A DNA stretch of 64,000 bases from Faecalibacterium sp. I4-3-84. GTDB lineage: Bacteria > Bacillota > Clostridia > Oscillospirales > Ruminococcaceae. The stretch is taken from assembly GCF_023347255.1 (NCBI RefSeq), contig NZ_CP094466.1:744001-808000 (forward strand), read 5' to 3'. The position numbers and the translations under genes were made by a program. The first letter of the stretch is position 1; every line of letters begins with the position of its first letter. Under the pieces are notes generated by a model. The model was not told the DNA's origin. It saw nothing but the letters and a program-made list of their open reading frames with translations, and made no database searches. This document shows, piece by piece, positions 8,479 to 16,572 of this stretch.

Positions 8479-9651
8479 TTATCTGCGCTTGTTCAGCATG
8501 GCCATCAGCTGGTCGTAATAGCCATTATCGCTGTTGTCCTCTTCCACGGGCTTTGCAGCAGTGGGTGCCGGTGCAGCGCCGCCTGCGGCAGAAGCTGCCG
8601 GGCTTGCAGTCTCGCTGCTGAACACAGCAGACGGAGTGGACTGTGCGCCGCCCATTGCATTGCTGATGCTGCTGCGCAGGTCGCTTGCGCTCTTGTTGTC
8701 AAAACCGGTAGCAACCACAGTCACACGCATCTCGTCCGAGAGGTTCTCGTCGAATGCAGTACCCCAGATGATGTTTGCATCGGGATGTGCGCTCTGGGTA
8801 ATGAGACCTGCTGCGGTCTCCACATCCTCCAGGCCGATGTCCGGGCTGGAAGTGATATTGATGATCACGCCGTGTGCACCGGCAATGCTGGTCTCCAGCA
8901 GCGGAGAAGAAATAGCAGCCTTTGCGGCGTTCTCGGCCTTGCCTGCGCCCTTGGCACTGCCCACGCCCATGTGTGCGTAGCCGGCATCCTTCATGATGGA
9001 GCGCACGTCGGCAAAGTCCAGGTTGATGAAGGCGGGCACATTGATCAGAGCGGAAATGGACTCAACGCCCTGACGCAGCACGTTATCGGCTGCCTGGAAG
9101 GCATTCATCAGGGTGATCTTTTCCTGACTGATCATCTTCAGGCGCTCATTGGGAATGACGATCAGACTGTCCACATGCATGAGCAGGTTTGCAATGCCCT
9201 GCTCTGCCAGGCCCATCTTGCGCTTGCCCTCAAAGGAGAAGGGCTTGGTGACGATGCCAACGGTCAGAATGCCCAGATCATGGGCGACCTCGGCCACAAC
9301 GGGTGCTGCACCGGTGCCGGTGCCGCCGCCCATGCCGGCAGTGATAAACACCATCTGGGAACCCTTGAGCGCATTTGCGATCTCGTCCTTGCTCTCTTCA
9401 GCGGCGCGCTGGCCGATCTCGGGGTCTGCACCGGCACCGCGGCCCTTGGTCAGCTTGGAACCCAGCTGCACCTTGGTGGCAGCGTGGTTCTTGGCCAGAG
9501 CCTGCTGATCGGTGTTCATTGCGATAAATTCGACGCCCTGCAGGCCGTCGCTGACCATGCGGTTGACAGCGTTGCCGCCGCCGCCGCCCACGCCGATCAC
9601 CTTGATCGTCGTAACGTTTTCGTCCATTTCTTCATCGAGCATGAGTGCCAT
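8479..9651 (-). CDS. ftsZ: Cell division protein FtsZ
   Basis: Tubulin-like GTPase that forms the division ring. The nucleotide-binding loop GGGGGNAVNRM is near the N-terminus, the tubulin signature GGGTGTG follows, and the T7-loop segment (NLDFADVRSIM) is intact. A variable Ala/Pro linker precedes a C-terminal peptide (GYYDQLMAMLNKRR). At 390 residues it is a normal length. The start at 9651 is preferred because GGAGG lies 8 nt upstream; the in-frame ATG at 9666 overlaps that site and has none of its own. A promoter lies at the end of murA. Confidence 0.97.
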   Translation of the reverse strand: MALMLDEEMDENVTTIKVIGVGGGGGNAVNRMVSDGLQGVEFIAMNTDQQALAKNHAATKVQLGSKLTKGRGAGADPEIGQRAAEESKDEIANALKGSQMVFITAGMGGGTGTGAAPVVAEVAHDLGILTVGIVTKPFSFEGKRKMGLAEQGIANLLMHVDSLIVIPNERLKMISQEKITLMNAFQAADNVLRQGVESISALINVPAFINLDFADVRSIMKDAGYAHMGVGSAKGAGKAENAAKAAISSPLLETSIAGAHGVIINITSSPDIGLEDVETAAGLITQSAHPDANIIWGTAFDENLSDEMRVTVVATGFDNKSASDLRSSISNAMGGAQSTPSAVFSSETASPAASAAGGAAPAPTAAKPVEEDNSDNGYYDQLMAMLNKRR

Positions 9652-9729
9652 AACTTTGTCCTCCATCGGATTTTATCGTAAAACTGCGCATAGCGCACAG
9701 AAATTATCTGCTTACACTTATATAACTGT

Positions 9730-9758
9730 ATCGTATCATCTTTTTGCCCTGAATGCAA
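9730..9758 (-). promoter_or_regulatory. Putative ftsZ promoter
   Basis: On the minus strand, TTGCAT (9753-9758) and TACGAT (9730-9735) are 17 bp apart. The -35 box abuts the murA stop codon. Confidence 0.5.
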
Positions 9759-9759
9759 G

Positions 9760-11064
9760 TCAATTTTGCTTTTTTGAAGGTGTTTTTTTCTCGCTGGCGC
9801 TTTCCCGCGGCATTTCCCGCTCAATTTGGGCACCAAGTTCCGCCAGCATCTGTGCAAAACCGGCATATCCGCGGTCGATATAACCGGTTTCGGTAATGCG
9901 GCTCCGTCCCCTTGCCGCCAGCGCGGCCACCACCAGTGCCGCGCCTCCGCGCAGGTCCGCAGCCCGTGCACACGCGCCCTGCAGCTGCCGCACCGGTCGG
10001 ATGTCCAGTGTGCGTCCCTGCACCTGCACAGCGGCCCCAAAAGCCGCAAAACCCTCTGCACAGCCGAATCTCCGCTCAAACACCACGTCCTCGATGCTGC
10101 TGGCGCTGTCAGCGGCAAGCATGGCAGCGGCAAGCAGCGGCGCTGCGTCCGTTGCCAGTGCCGGGTATACCCCGGTGAACACTCTGCCCGCGCCGTGCAG
10201 CGCGCCCAGCCGGATAATGACCGCACTTTCCGGCCCTGTTTCTACCCTGCAGCCCATTTGTGCCAGAATTTCCAGCAGCGGTGCATAGGTCTCCGGCCTG
10301 CAGCCGGTCAGTTCCACCCGGCCTCCTGCCGCCGCGCAGGCACAGGCAAGGGTGGATGCCACGATGCGGTCGGCCATGGGCGCAAAGCTGCAGCTATACA
10401 GCATTCGTCTGCCCTGCACCCGGATGGTGCTGGTGCCCGCGCCCTGCACACAGCCGCCGCACCGGTTCAGGAATGCTGCCAGATCGCTGATCTCCGGTTC
10501 TCGCGCGGCCCCGCGCAGGACCGTCTCGCCCTGCGCCGCAGCTGCTGCCAGGAGCAGTGTCTCGGTAGCACCCACGCTGGGAAACCCAAGTGTGATGTCC
10601 GCACCGTGCAGCCCGGCAGGCGCTGTCAGGATCAGCCTTGCCCCCTCCTCCCGGCAGTGCACGCCCATCTGCGCAAGGCCGGAAAGGTGCAGGTCCACCG
10701 GCCTTGCACCAATGCGGCACCCGCCGGGCAGCACCGTTTCCACCCGGCCAAGCCGCGCCAGAAGCGGTGCGCAGAACAAAATGGATGCCCGCATCCGCGC
10801 GGCGGCTTCCGGCGCAAGGCGGCAGGTGGAAGGCACGCCCTGCACCGTGATGTCGCTGCCCTGCCAGCGGGCCGTGCAGCCCGCACCCTGCAAAAGCTCC
10901 ATGCTGGTGTCCACATCCGCAAGATGCGGCACCTGCAGAAAACGCACCGTGCCATTGCACAAAAGGGCCGCTGCCAGCAGCGGCAGCACGCTGTTTTTGG
11001 CTGCCGGGATGTGCACTGTGCCGTTCAGCGGCATGCCGCCTGTGATGATAAGATCTCCGCCCAT
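9760..11064 (-). CDS. murA: UDP-N-acetylglucosamine 1-carboxyvinyltransferase
   Basis: First committed step of peptidoglycan synthesis: transfer of enolpyruvate from PEP to UDP-GlcNAc. The N-terminal KN pair (AAKNSVLPLLAA), the fosfomycin-target Cys in PGGCRIGARPVDLH near residue 115 and the catalytic Asp in ALATDAAPLL are present. At 434 residues it is a typical length; the C-terminus carries a Lys-rich tail. The start (MGGDLIITGG) fits the conserved first strand, but the Shine-Dalgarno is only GGGGG overlapping a hairpin arm (see the 11067-11121 entry). It sits between the SEDS gene and ftsZ on the same strand. Confidence 0.93.
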   Translation of the reverse strand: MGGDLIITGGMPLNGTVHIPAAKNSVLPLLAAALLCNGTVRFLQVPHLADVDTSMELLQGAGCTARWQGSDITVQGVPSTCRLAPEAAARMRASILFCAPLLARLGRVETVLPGGCRIGARPVDLHLSGLAQMGVHCREEGARLILTAPAGLHGADITLGFPSVGATETLLLAAAAAQGETVLRGAAREPEISDLAAFLNRCGGCVQGAGTSTIRVQGRRMLYSCSFAPMADRIVASTLACACAAAGGRVELTGCRPETYAPLLEILAQMGCRVETGPESAVIIRLGALHGAGRVFTGVYPALATDAAPLLAAAMLAADSASSIEDVVFERRFGCAEGFAAFGAAVQVQGRTLDIRPVRQLQGACARAADLRGGAALVVAALAARGRSRITETGYIDRGYAGFAQMLAELGAQIEREMPRESASEKKTPSKKQN

Positions 11065-11066
11065 GC

Positions 11067-11121
11067 AAAAAGCCCCCGTTCCGCAAAAGATACCTCATGC
11101 TATGCGGCGCGAAGGCTTTTT
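11067..11121 (-). terminator. Terminator-like hairpin abutting the murA start
   Basis: AAAAAGCC (11067-11074) pairs with GGCTTTTT (11114-11121), with CCGC/GCGG inside. On the minus strand its T-run ends 2 nt before the murA ATG. It can serve as the terminator of the upstream SEDS gene, or as an attenuator that hides the murA ribosome binding site. Confidence 0.45.
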
Positions 11122-11217
11122 GTTTATTTTGTCTGCAGTTGTGTCATTTGTTTGTCCGGTTATTTGTAGCTGAACCGGCAGAGGATGCTGTCGTTTTATG
11201 GCAGGGAACGCCCGGTT

Positions 11218-12357
11218 TTATATCTCCCCGCGGGACACCGACAGCACGATGCCCATTTCGCCCAGCAGCATCATCAGACTGGTGCCGCCGGAGGAAAAAA
11301 ACGGCAGGCTGATGCCGGTATTGGGGATGGTGTTGGTGACTACCGCCATATTCAGCACTGCCTGCAGGGCCACCTGCACCACAAAGCCCACTACCAGCAG
11401 CGCACCGAACCGATCCGGTGCATGCGCCGCCAGCGTGATGCCCCGCCACAGCAGCAGCGCAAACAGCAGGATCACCGCGCAGGCTCCCACAAAGCCAAGC
11501 TCCTCGCACAGGATGGAAAAGATGAAGTCGTTCTGCGGTTCGGGCACGAACAGGTGCTTCTGGCGGCTGCTGCCAAGGCCAAGGCCCGCCGCACCCCCGG
11601 AGCCGATGGCATACAGGCTCTGGATGGTCTGGTGGCCGTCGCCCAGCGGGTCGGCAAAGGGATCCAGCCATGAGCTGAGACGGCTGGCCGCGTAGGGCAC
11701 AAGGTCCGGCATAATGATGATGGCAGCTCCAATGGCCGCTGCACCGCCCGCCCCGGCCAGCACGAACCACTTGAGGCCGGTGCCGCCCACGAACATGAGC
11801 ACCGCACCGATGCCCAAAATGAGCACGGTGCCGGAGAGGTGCGGTTCCAGCAGCATGAGCACGGCCACCGCTCCCAGCACCAGTGCAAAGGGCAGCACCC
11901 CCACCGCAAAGCTGCCCATGCGGTCGTGGTTGAGCGCAATGATATGCGCAAACACCAGCACCACCGCAAATTTGGCGATCTCGCTGGGCTGCAGTGTGCC
12001 CAGGCCCGGCAGCACCAGCCAGCGCTTACAGCCGTTGTACTCCGGCATGAACAGCACCGCCGTGAGCAACACCATTGAAAGCGCCAGCAGCGGCCATGCC
12101 AGCTTGTGGTAAATATGGTAGTCCACCCGGCTTGCCACCCACATGGCCCCGATGCCCAGCGCAGCATACAGCAGCTGCGGCCGCAGGTAGGCAAAGGCAT
12201 CGCCCCGCCGGTACAGCGCCACTGCACTGCTGGCACTACCCAGCATTACAAGGCCAAAGCCCACCAGCGTGAGCACCAGCATCAGAAACGGCAGGTCCAT
12301 GGCCGGCAGATGCCGCAGCGGCAGACCGCGCTTTGCATGGGCAGCAGCTTTGTGCAT
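11218..12357 (-). CDS. SEDS-family peptidoglycan polymerase (FtsW/RodA/SpoVE type)
   Basis: 379 residues with about ten hydrophobic helices. SEDS hallmarks are visible: KRWLVLPGLGTLQPSE, the LEPHLSGT segment with the essential acidic residue, PEPQNDFIFSILCEELGF, and the C-terminal GISLPFFSSGG. It is a membrane-embedded glycosyltransferase that polymerises lipid II, normally with a class B PBP; one is divergently encoded next door, and murA and ftsZ lie downstream, which favours a FtsW role. The ATG at 12357 is chosen since GGAGG lies 8 nt upstream; the GTG at 12366 overlaps that site. Confidence 0.9.
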   Translation of the reverse strand: MHKAAAHAKRGLPLRHLPAMDLPFLMLVLTLVGFGLVMLGSASSAVALYRRGDAFAYLRPQLLYAALGIGAMWVASRVDYHIYHKLAWPLLALSMVLLTAVLFMPEYNGCKRWLVLPGLGTLQPSEIAKFAVVLVFAHIIALNHDRMGSFAVGVLPFALVLGAVAVLMLLEPHLSGTVLILGIGAVLMFVGGTGLKWFVLAGAGGAAAIGAAIIIMPDLVPYAASRLSSWLDPFADPLGDGHQTIQSLYAIGSGGAAGLGLGSSRQKHLFVPEPQNDFIFSILCEELGFVGACAVILLFALLLWRGITLAAHAPDRFGALLVVGFVVQVALQAVLNMAVVTNTIPNTGISLPFFSSGGTSLMMLLGEMGIVLSVSRGEI

Positions 12358-12459
12358 CCGTATCACCTCCGTTCCTTTATTGTACGCGGCGGCGGTACCG
12401 GTTAGTCATATCCCCGGCACACCGGCGCATACACTTGCCCAGAGAAGGAGGTGCCTGCC

Positions 12460-14349
12460 ATGCCAAAACCGGAGCCGCGCCCCTTGCGCACCCTGCCGGA
12501 ACGGGCATTCCGTGCCCGGGCACGGCTGGTGGCCGCGTTGATGTGCTGCGTCTGCTTTGCGGGGCTTGCCGCGCGGCTGGCGTATCTGCAGCTGTTTTCA
12601 GGCGGCTGGTATACGAGCCGTGCCCTCGGCCAGCAATTGCGCGATACTGTGGTGCCTGCCGACCGGGGCCGTATCTACAGCGCCGACGGTGTACTACTTG
12701 CCGCCAACAGCAGCTGCTGGACATTGCGGGCCTCCCCGCGCGAGATGCCGGAGGAAAAGCTCAGCCTTGCCGCGCAGGGCCTTGCGGAAATATTGGAGCT
12801 GGACGAAACGAAGCTGCTGGAAAAATTCAGTGACCGCACCTCCAACGACTGCCTTTTGCGCTACCGCGTGGAGCGCGACACCGCCGACCGCGTGCGGGAT
12901 TTTTGTGAAGAGAACGGCATCACCGGCATCCGCATCAATCAGGACTCCAAGCGCTGGTACCCGGAGGGGGAATTTCTGGCCAGCGTGCTGGGCTTTACCA
13001 ATGTAGACAACGCCGGTGTGAGCGGGCTGGAGCTGAAATATAACGATGTGCTCACCGGGCAGAATGGCGTGGTGCTCACCGCCGTCAACGCTTGGGGTTA
13101 CACACTGGAGCAGAGCTACGAGACCGAAAAAGTGCCCTTGGAAGGCAGCGGCCTGCGGCTGACTGTCGATGCCAACATCCAGCATTACCTTGAAAACGCG
13201 CTGGATTATGCGGTCAAGGAGCATCATGTGGCGGCGCGCGCCGTGGGCATCGTGATGGACGTGAACACCGGGGCCGTGCTGGCCATGTCCACCACGCCCG
13301 CCTACGACCCGAACCAGCCGCGCGTGATCTACGATGCAGCCGCCCGCAAGGCCGTGGATGCCCTTACCGGCAGCGAGCGCGCTGCCGCCCTGCAGCTGGC
13401 CCAGCAGACCCAGTGGCGCAACAAGGCCGTCAGCGACCTGTACGAGCCGGGCAGCGTGTTCAAGCTCATCACCTGCGCCGCCGCGCTGGATGCCGGGGCT
13501 GTGAGCAAAAACTCCACCTTTTACTGCGGCGAGTCCATCTCGGTGGCGGGCACACGGTTCCACTGCGCCAACCACAAGCGCCACGGCAGCCAGACCGTGA
13601 CCCAGGCGCTGGAAAATTCCTGCAACCAGAGCTTTATCCAGATCGGCGCGCGGCTGGGCAAGGAAGCCTTCTGCGATTACTTTGCCGCTTTCGGCCTGCG
13701 GGAGCCAACCGGGGTCGATCTGCCCGCCGAACCCAAAAAGAGTCTGTACTACACCGCCGACCGCATGGGGCCGGTGGAGCTGGCCTCCTGCGCCTTCGGC
13801 CAGAGCAGCAAGATCTCCTATATGGAAATGGCCGCAGCCGTGTGCGCTGTGGTGAACGGCGGCAGGCTGATGCAGCCTTATCTTGTCAGCGATATCCTGA
13901 ACCCGGACGGCAGCATTCTGCAGCACACAGAGCCGGTGTGCAGGCGGCAGGTGATCAAACCGGAAACTTCTGAAACCATGCGTGAGATGATGGAAGCCGT
14001 GGTGCTCTACGGCGGTGGGCGCAATGCCCGCATCCAAGGCTACCGGGTGGGCGGCAAGAGCGGCACCAGCCAGAAGCTGGACAGCGCCGACGAAAAAGCC
14101 CGTATTGCCAGCTTTGTGGCCGTGGCTCCCATCGACGACCCGCAGTTTTTGTGTCTGGTGTGCTTGGACGAACCCCACAGCTGGACGACTGCCGGCGGCA
14201 GCCTTTCAGCCCCGGTGTGCGCCGAGGTTCTGGAACAGACGCTGGTGTACAAGGGCGTGCCCCGCGCCGTGGAACCGGAAACCGATCCCGATCCTGCCCA
14301 GACCGCTGCCGACCTGCCCGCCGACGGTGACAGCTTTGACGGGGCGTAA
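12460..14349 (+). CDS. Class B penicillin-binding protein (transpeptidase)
   Basis: 629 residues: a short cytoplasmic Arg-rich N-terminus, one membrane helix (about 25-45), a PBP dimer domain with PADRGRIYSADG, and a transpeptidase domain. The catalytic SxxK is SVFK near residue 332 (EPGSVFKL), SxN is SCN near 386 and the KTG-box is KSGTS near 532. It resembles FtsI/SpoVD-type enzymes without PASTA repeats; the C-terminus is an acidic tail. The ATG at 12460 has AGGAGG 8 nt upstream; the GTG at 12451 is less likely. Transcribed divergently from the SEDS gene, its likely functional partner. Confidence 0.92.
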   Translation: MPKPEPRPLRTLPERAFRARARLVAALMCCVCFAGLAARLAYLQLFSGGWYTSRALGQQLRDTVVPADRGRIYSADGVLLAANSSCWTLRASPREMPEEKLSLAAQGLAEILELDETKLLEKFSDRTSNDCLLRYRVERDTADRVRDFCEENGITGIRINQDSKRWYPEGEFLASVLGFTNVDNAGVSGLELKYNDVLTGQNGVVLTAVNAWGYTLEQSYETEKVPLEGSGLRLTVDANIQHYLENALDYAVKEHHVAARAVGIVMDVNTGAVLAMSTTPAYDPNQPRVIYDAAARKAVDALTGSERAAALQLAQQTQWRNKAVSDLYEPGSVFKLITCAAALDAGAVSKNSTFYCGESISVAGTRFHCANHKRHGSQTVTQALENSCNQSFIQIGARLGKEAFCDYFAAFGLREPTGVDLPAEPKKSLYYTADRMGPVELASCAFGQSSKISYMEMAAAVCAVVNGGRLMQPYLVSDILNPDGSILQHTEPVCRRQVIKPETSETMREMMEAVVLYGGGRNARIQGYRVGGKSGTSQKLDSADEKARIASFVAVAPIDDPQFLCLVCLDEPHSWTTAGGSLSAPVCAEVLEQTLVYKGVPRAVEPETDPDPAQTAADLPADGDSFDGA

Positions 14350-14359
14350 GCAAAAAACG

Positions 14360-14406
14360 GCCCCGGAAAGGTCTTCCGACTTTCCCGGGGCTGCAATGTT
14401 TTTTGT
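14360..14406. terminator. Intrinsic terminator between converging PBP and xpt genes
   Basis: GCCCCGG plus AAAG pairs with CTTT plus CCGGGGC (14360-14392), with one bulged C, followed by a T-run on the plus strand and preceded by an A-run. Confidence 0.75.
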
Positions 14407-15000
14407 TTAATTCTGCTGCGGCTGCTCGCGGAAAACGATCTCGCCGGTCTCGCTGTTCATGGACTCCACAATGGCAAGGCTCTCCAGCTGGATGCCCTTG
14501 CTGCGGATCAGCTCGCCGCCCTGCTGGAAGCCCTTTTCCACGGCAATGCCGATGCCCTCCACTGTGGCACCGGCCTCCTGGGCCAGATCCAGCAGGCCCA
14601 TCAGCGCACAGCCGTTGGCAAGGAAATCGTCAATGATCAGCACATGGTCTTCCGGGGTGAGGAACTTTTTGGAGACGATCACATTGTAGATCTTTTTGTG
14701 GGTGAAGGACTGGATCTTGGTCTCGTAGTTGTTGTAGTCCAGATTGATGCTCATGGACTTTTTGGCAAATACCACCGGCACGTTGAACTCGCTGGCCACG
14801 ATGGCTGCAATGCCAATGCCGCTGGCCTCGATGGTGAGCACCTTGTTGATGGGCTTGCCTGCAAACAGGCGCTTCCACTCCTTTGCCATCTCCCGGAACA
14901 GCGGAATGTCCATCTGGTGGTTGATAAAGCTATCCACCTTGAGCACATTGCCCTCGCGTACGATACCATCTTTGCGAATACGATCTTCCAGCATCTTCAT
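14407..15000 (-). CDS. xpt: Xanthine phosphoribosyltransferase
   Basis: Purine salvage enzyme converting xanthine and PRPP to XMP. The PRPP-binding loop reads [14 protein letters not shown], and the N-terminal [12 protein letters not shown] and the [10 protein letters not shown] segment are typical of Xpt. At 197 residues the length is normal. The ATG at 15000 is chosen by homology; its GGAGG is 12 nt upstream, somewhat far. An upstream extension to 15105 has no ribosome binding site and overlaps the promoter. No guanine/xanthine riboswitch is seen in the short leader, unlike the xpt genes of many Bacilli. Confidence 0.93.
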   Translation of the reverse strand: MKMLEDRIRKDGIVREGNVLKVDSFINHQMDIPLFREMAKEWKRLFAGKPINKVLTIEASGIGIAAIVASEFNVPVVFAKKSMSINLDYNNYETKIQSFTHKKIYNVIVSKKFLTPEDHVLIIDDFLANGCALMGLLDLAQEAGATVEGIGIAVEKGFQQGGELIRSKGIQLESLAIVESMNSETGEIVFREQPQQN

Positions 15001-15076
15001 AGTGCAGCAATTCCTCCAACCTGATTTTTTCCATGCCCATGCGTTTGCAGCGCATATTTCTCTTTTTATTTCACCT

Positions 15077-15105
15077 AGTATACCGGATGCTCTTTCCTTT
15101 GGCAA
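15077..15105 (-). promoter_or_regulatory. xpt promoter
   Basis: Minus-strand TTGCCA (15100-15105) and TATACT (15077-15082), 17 bp apart, about 77 bp before the start codon. Confidence 0.7.
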
Positions 15106-15141
15106 GAGGTTTTCTTGATAAATTTATAGGTTTTCCGCTCT

Positions 15142-15169
15142 TGTACTTTTTACAGATTCGAGTATACTG
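15142..15169 (+). promoter_or_regulatory. Promoter for the patatin-like gene
   Basis: TTGTAC (15142-15147), 16 bp spacer, TATACT (15164-15169), 60 bp before the start codon. Confidence 0.6.
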
Positions 15170-15228
15170 TAGTTAATATAAGGTGTGTCCGGCATCTGTG
15201 CACCGGCACACAGGAGGGGAGAGCATAT

Positions 15229-16098
15229 ATGAAAACGGGTCTTGTGCTGGAAGGCGGTGCCATGCGCGGCATGTTTACCGCCGGTGTTCTGGATGTATTG
15301 ATGGAGCATGGCATCGTGCTGGATGGTGCCATTGGCGTTTCGGCCGGTGCGGTGTTCGGCTGCAACTACAAGTCCCATCAGATCGGCCGTGTGATCCGCT
15401 ACAACACCCAGTATTGCAACGATAAGCGCTACGCAAGCTTCGGCAACCTGCTGCGCACTGGCAACCTGTACAGTGAGCAGTTCTGCTACCACACCGTGCC
15501 GGAAAAGCTGGACGTGTTCGACACAAAGGCATTTGCAGAGAACCCCATGGACTTTTTTGTGGTGTGCACCGATGTGCGTACCGGCGACCCCATCTATCAC
15601 AAGTGCCGCACCGGCGATGCCGAGGATATCCAGTGGATGCAGGCATCCGCTTCCATGCCGCTGGCGGCCAAGATCGTAAAGATCGGCCATTATCAGCTGC
15701 TGGACGGCGGCATTGCCGATTCCATCCCCGTGCGGTTCTTCGAGTCCATCGGCTACAAACGCAACCTCATTGTGCTGACCCAGCCCAAGGGCTTTGTGAA
15801 AAAGAAGAACAAGATGCTGCCCGCCATCCGGGCACGCTACCTGCGCTACCCCGCTTTCGTGGAAGCCGTTGCCGACCGTCACGAGCGCTACAACGAAACG
15901 CTGGATCACATTGCCATGCTGGAGCAGACCGGCAAGGCGTTCGTCATCCGCCCGCCCATCCCGCTGGAGATCGGCTCCATGGAGCGCGATCCGGTCCAGC
16001 TGCGCCGCGTCTACGAGACCGGCCGTGCCGTTGCCGAAATTCAGGTGGATAAGATTGCCGCCTTTGTGAACGAATCCAAAGCTGCAGCGGAAGAGTAA
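15229..16098 (+). CDS. Patatin-like phospholipase
   Basis: 289 residues. The glycine-rich oxyanion motif (LEGGAMRG) is at the N-terminus. The nucleophile elbow is GVSAG with Ser near 38, and the catalytic Asp is in LLDGGIADSIP near 158, giving the Ser-Asp dyad of patatins. There is no signal peptide, so it is predicted to be a cytoplasmic lipid acyl hydrolase like the YlbK/RssA-type bacterial proteins. A strong Shine-Dalgarno (GGAGGGGAG) precedes the ATG. It has its own promoter and terminator and is probably monocistronic. Confidence 0.88.
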   Translation: MKTGLVLEGGAMRGMFTAGVLDVLMEHGIVLDGAIGVSAGAVFGCNYKSHQIGRVIRYNTQYCNDKRYASFGNLLRTGNLYSEQFCYHTVPEKLDVFDTKAFAENPMDFFVVCTDVRTGDPIYHKCRTGDAEDIQWMQASASMPLAAKIVKIGHYQLLDGGIADSIPVRFFESIGYKRNLIVLTQPKGFVKKKNKMLPAIRARYLRYPAFVEAVADRHERYNETLDHIAMLEQTGKAFVIRPPIPLEIGSMERDPVQLRRVYETGRAVAEIQVDKIAAFVNESKAAAEE

Positions 16099-16249
16099 CG
16101 GCGGCACAAACAGATATTCTGCATGTGCATAGCCCCCACGGGGAAGCAGCTCTTTTGATCGAAGCGCAGGTGCGCAGCCAGAAGGTCTACCTGTGATGTT
16201 TTCGCAGCATCACGAAAATGTTAACGTCAACAAAATCATGGTATAGCAG

Positions 16250-16288
16250 CAGCCCCGGTGAACCTGACGGCCCATCGGGGCTGTTTTT
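16250..16288 (+). terminator. Terminator of the patatin-like gene
   Basis: CAGCCCCG (16250-16257) pairs with CGGGGCTG (16276-16283), followed by five T. Confidence 0.8.
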
Positions 16289-16314
16289 GCGCCGTCTTCA
16301 ACGACATCGCCGCA

Positions 16315-16402
16315 GCTGTTCAAATCCACCCGCCCAATAAGTCTGGTTTTGCAGTAATACAAAAACCCCAGCGTACTTTCATACGCTGAGGTTTTTTGGT
16401 GG
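16315..16402. repeat. Direct repeat copy A at the left border of the island
   Basis: An 88-bp unit repeated exactly 170 bp downstream (copy B) without indels. It contains a tRNA T-arm-like sequence (TTCAAATCCACCCG), a terminator-like hairpin (AACCCCAGCGTA / TACGCTGAGGTT) and a run TTTTTTGGTGGG. Beyond its right edge it continues into 12 further bases; 16395-16414 equals the last 20 nt region of the tRNA-Tyr 3' end (29831-29850). Confidence 0.75.
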
Positions 16403-16432
16403 GCGCGGGTGGATATCGCGAGCCGCGCATCT

Positions 16433-16480
16433 AAAAAAGCCCCGCAGGGGCTTTTTTGCCCGCCGGACTATTCGGCGGGC
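16433..16480. terminator. Two tandem hairpins between the repeat copies
   Basis: A6-GCCCC / GGGGC-T6 (16433-16457) is a perfect bidirectional terminator. GCCCGCCG / CGGCGGGC (16458-16480) follows immediately. Confidence 0.7.
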
Positions 16481-16484
16481 CGAT

Positions 16485-16572
16485 GCTGTTCGAATCCACC
16501 CGCCCGATGAGTTTAGCTTTGTCGCAAAACAAAAACCTCAGCGTACTTTCATACGTTGAGGTTTTTTGGTGG
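16485..16572. repeat. Direct repeat copy B, putative left attachment site
   Basis: The second copy of the 88-bp unit, with TTCGAATCCACCCG and the hairpin AACCTCAGCGTA / TACGTTGAGGTT. It ends at TTTGGTGG (16565-16572), where its sequence diverges from copy A. The same octamer lies at the tRNA-Tyr 3' end (29831-29838). The recombinase stop codon (16549) lies inside this copy. Confidence 0.7.

Noticed and set aside
7882-9681. A 599-codon plus-strand frame opposite ftsZ and the coiled-coil gene.
   Set aside because: ftsZ is certain on the minus strand. The plus frame is low-complexity and Cys/His-rich with no ribosome binding site.
15001-15110. Guanine or xanthine riboswitch before xpt.
   Set aside because: The leader from the predicted promoter is too short, and the conserved purine-aptamer junction sequences are absent.
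16315-16500. tRNA genes suggested by TTCAAATCCACCCG and TTCGAATCCACCCG.
   Set aside because: Only a T-loop and its 3' strand are present; no matching T-stem 5' strand, acceptor or anticodon arm lies upstream.
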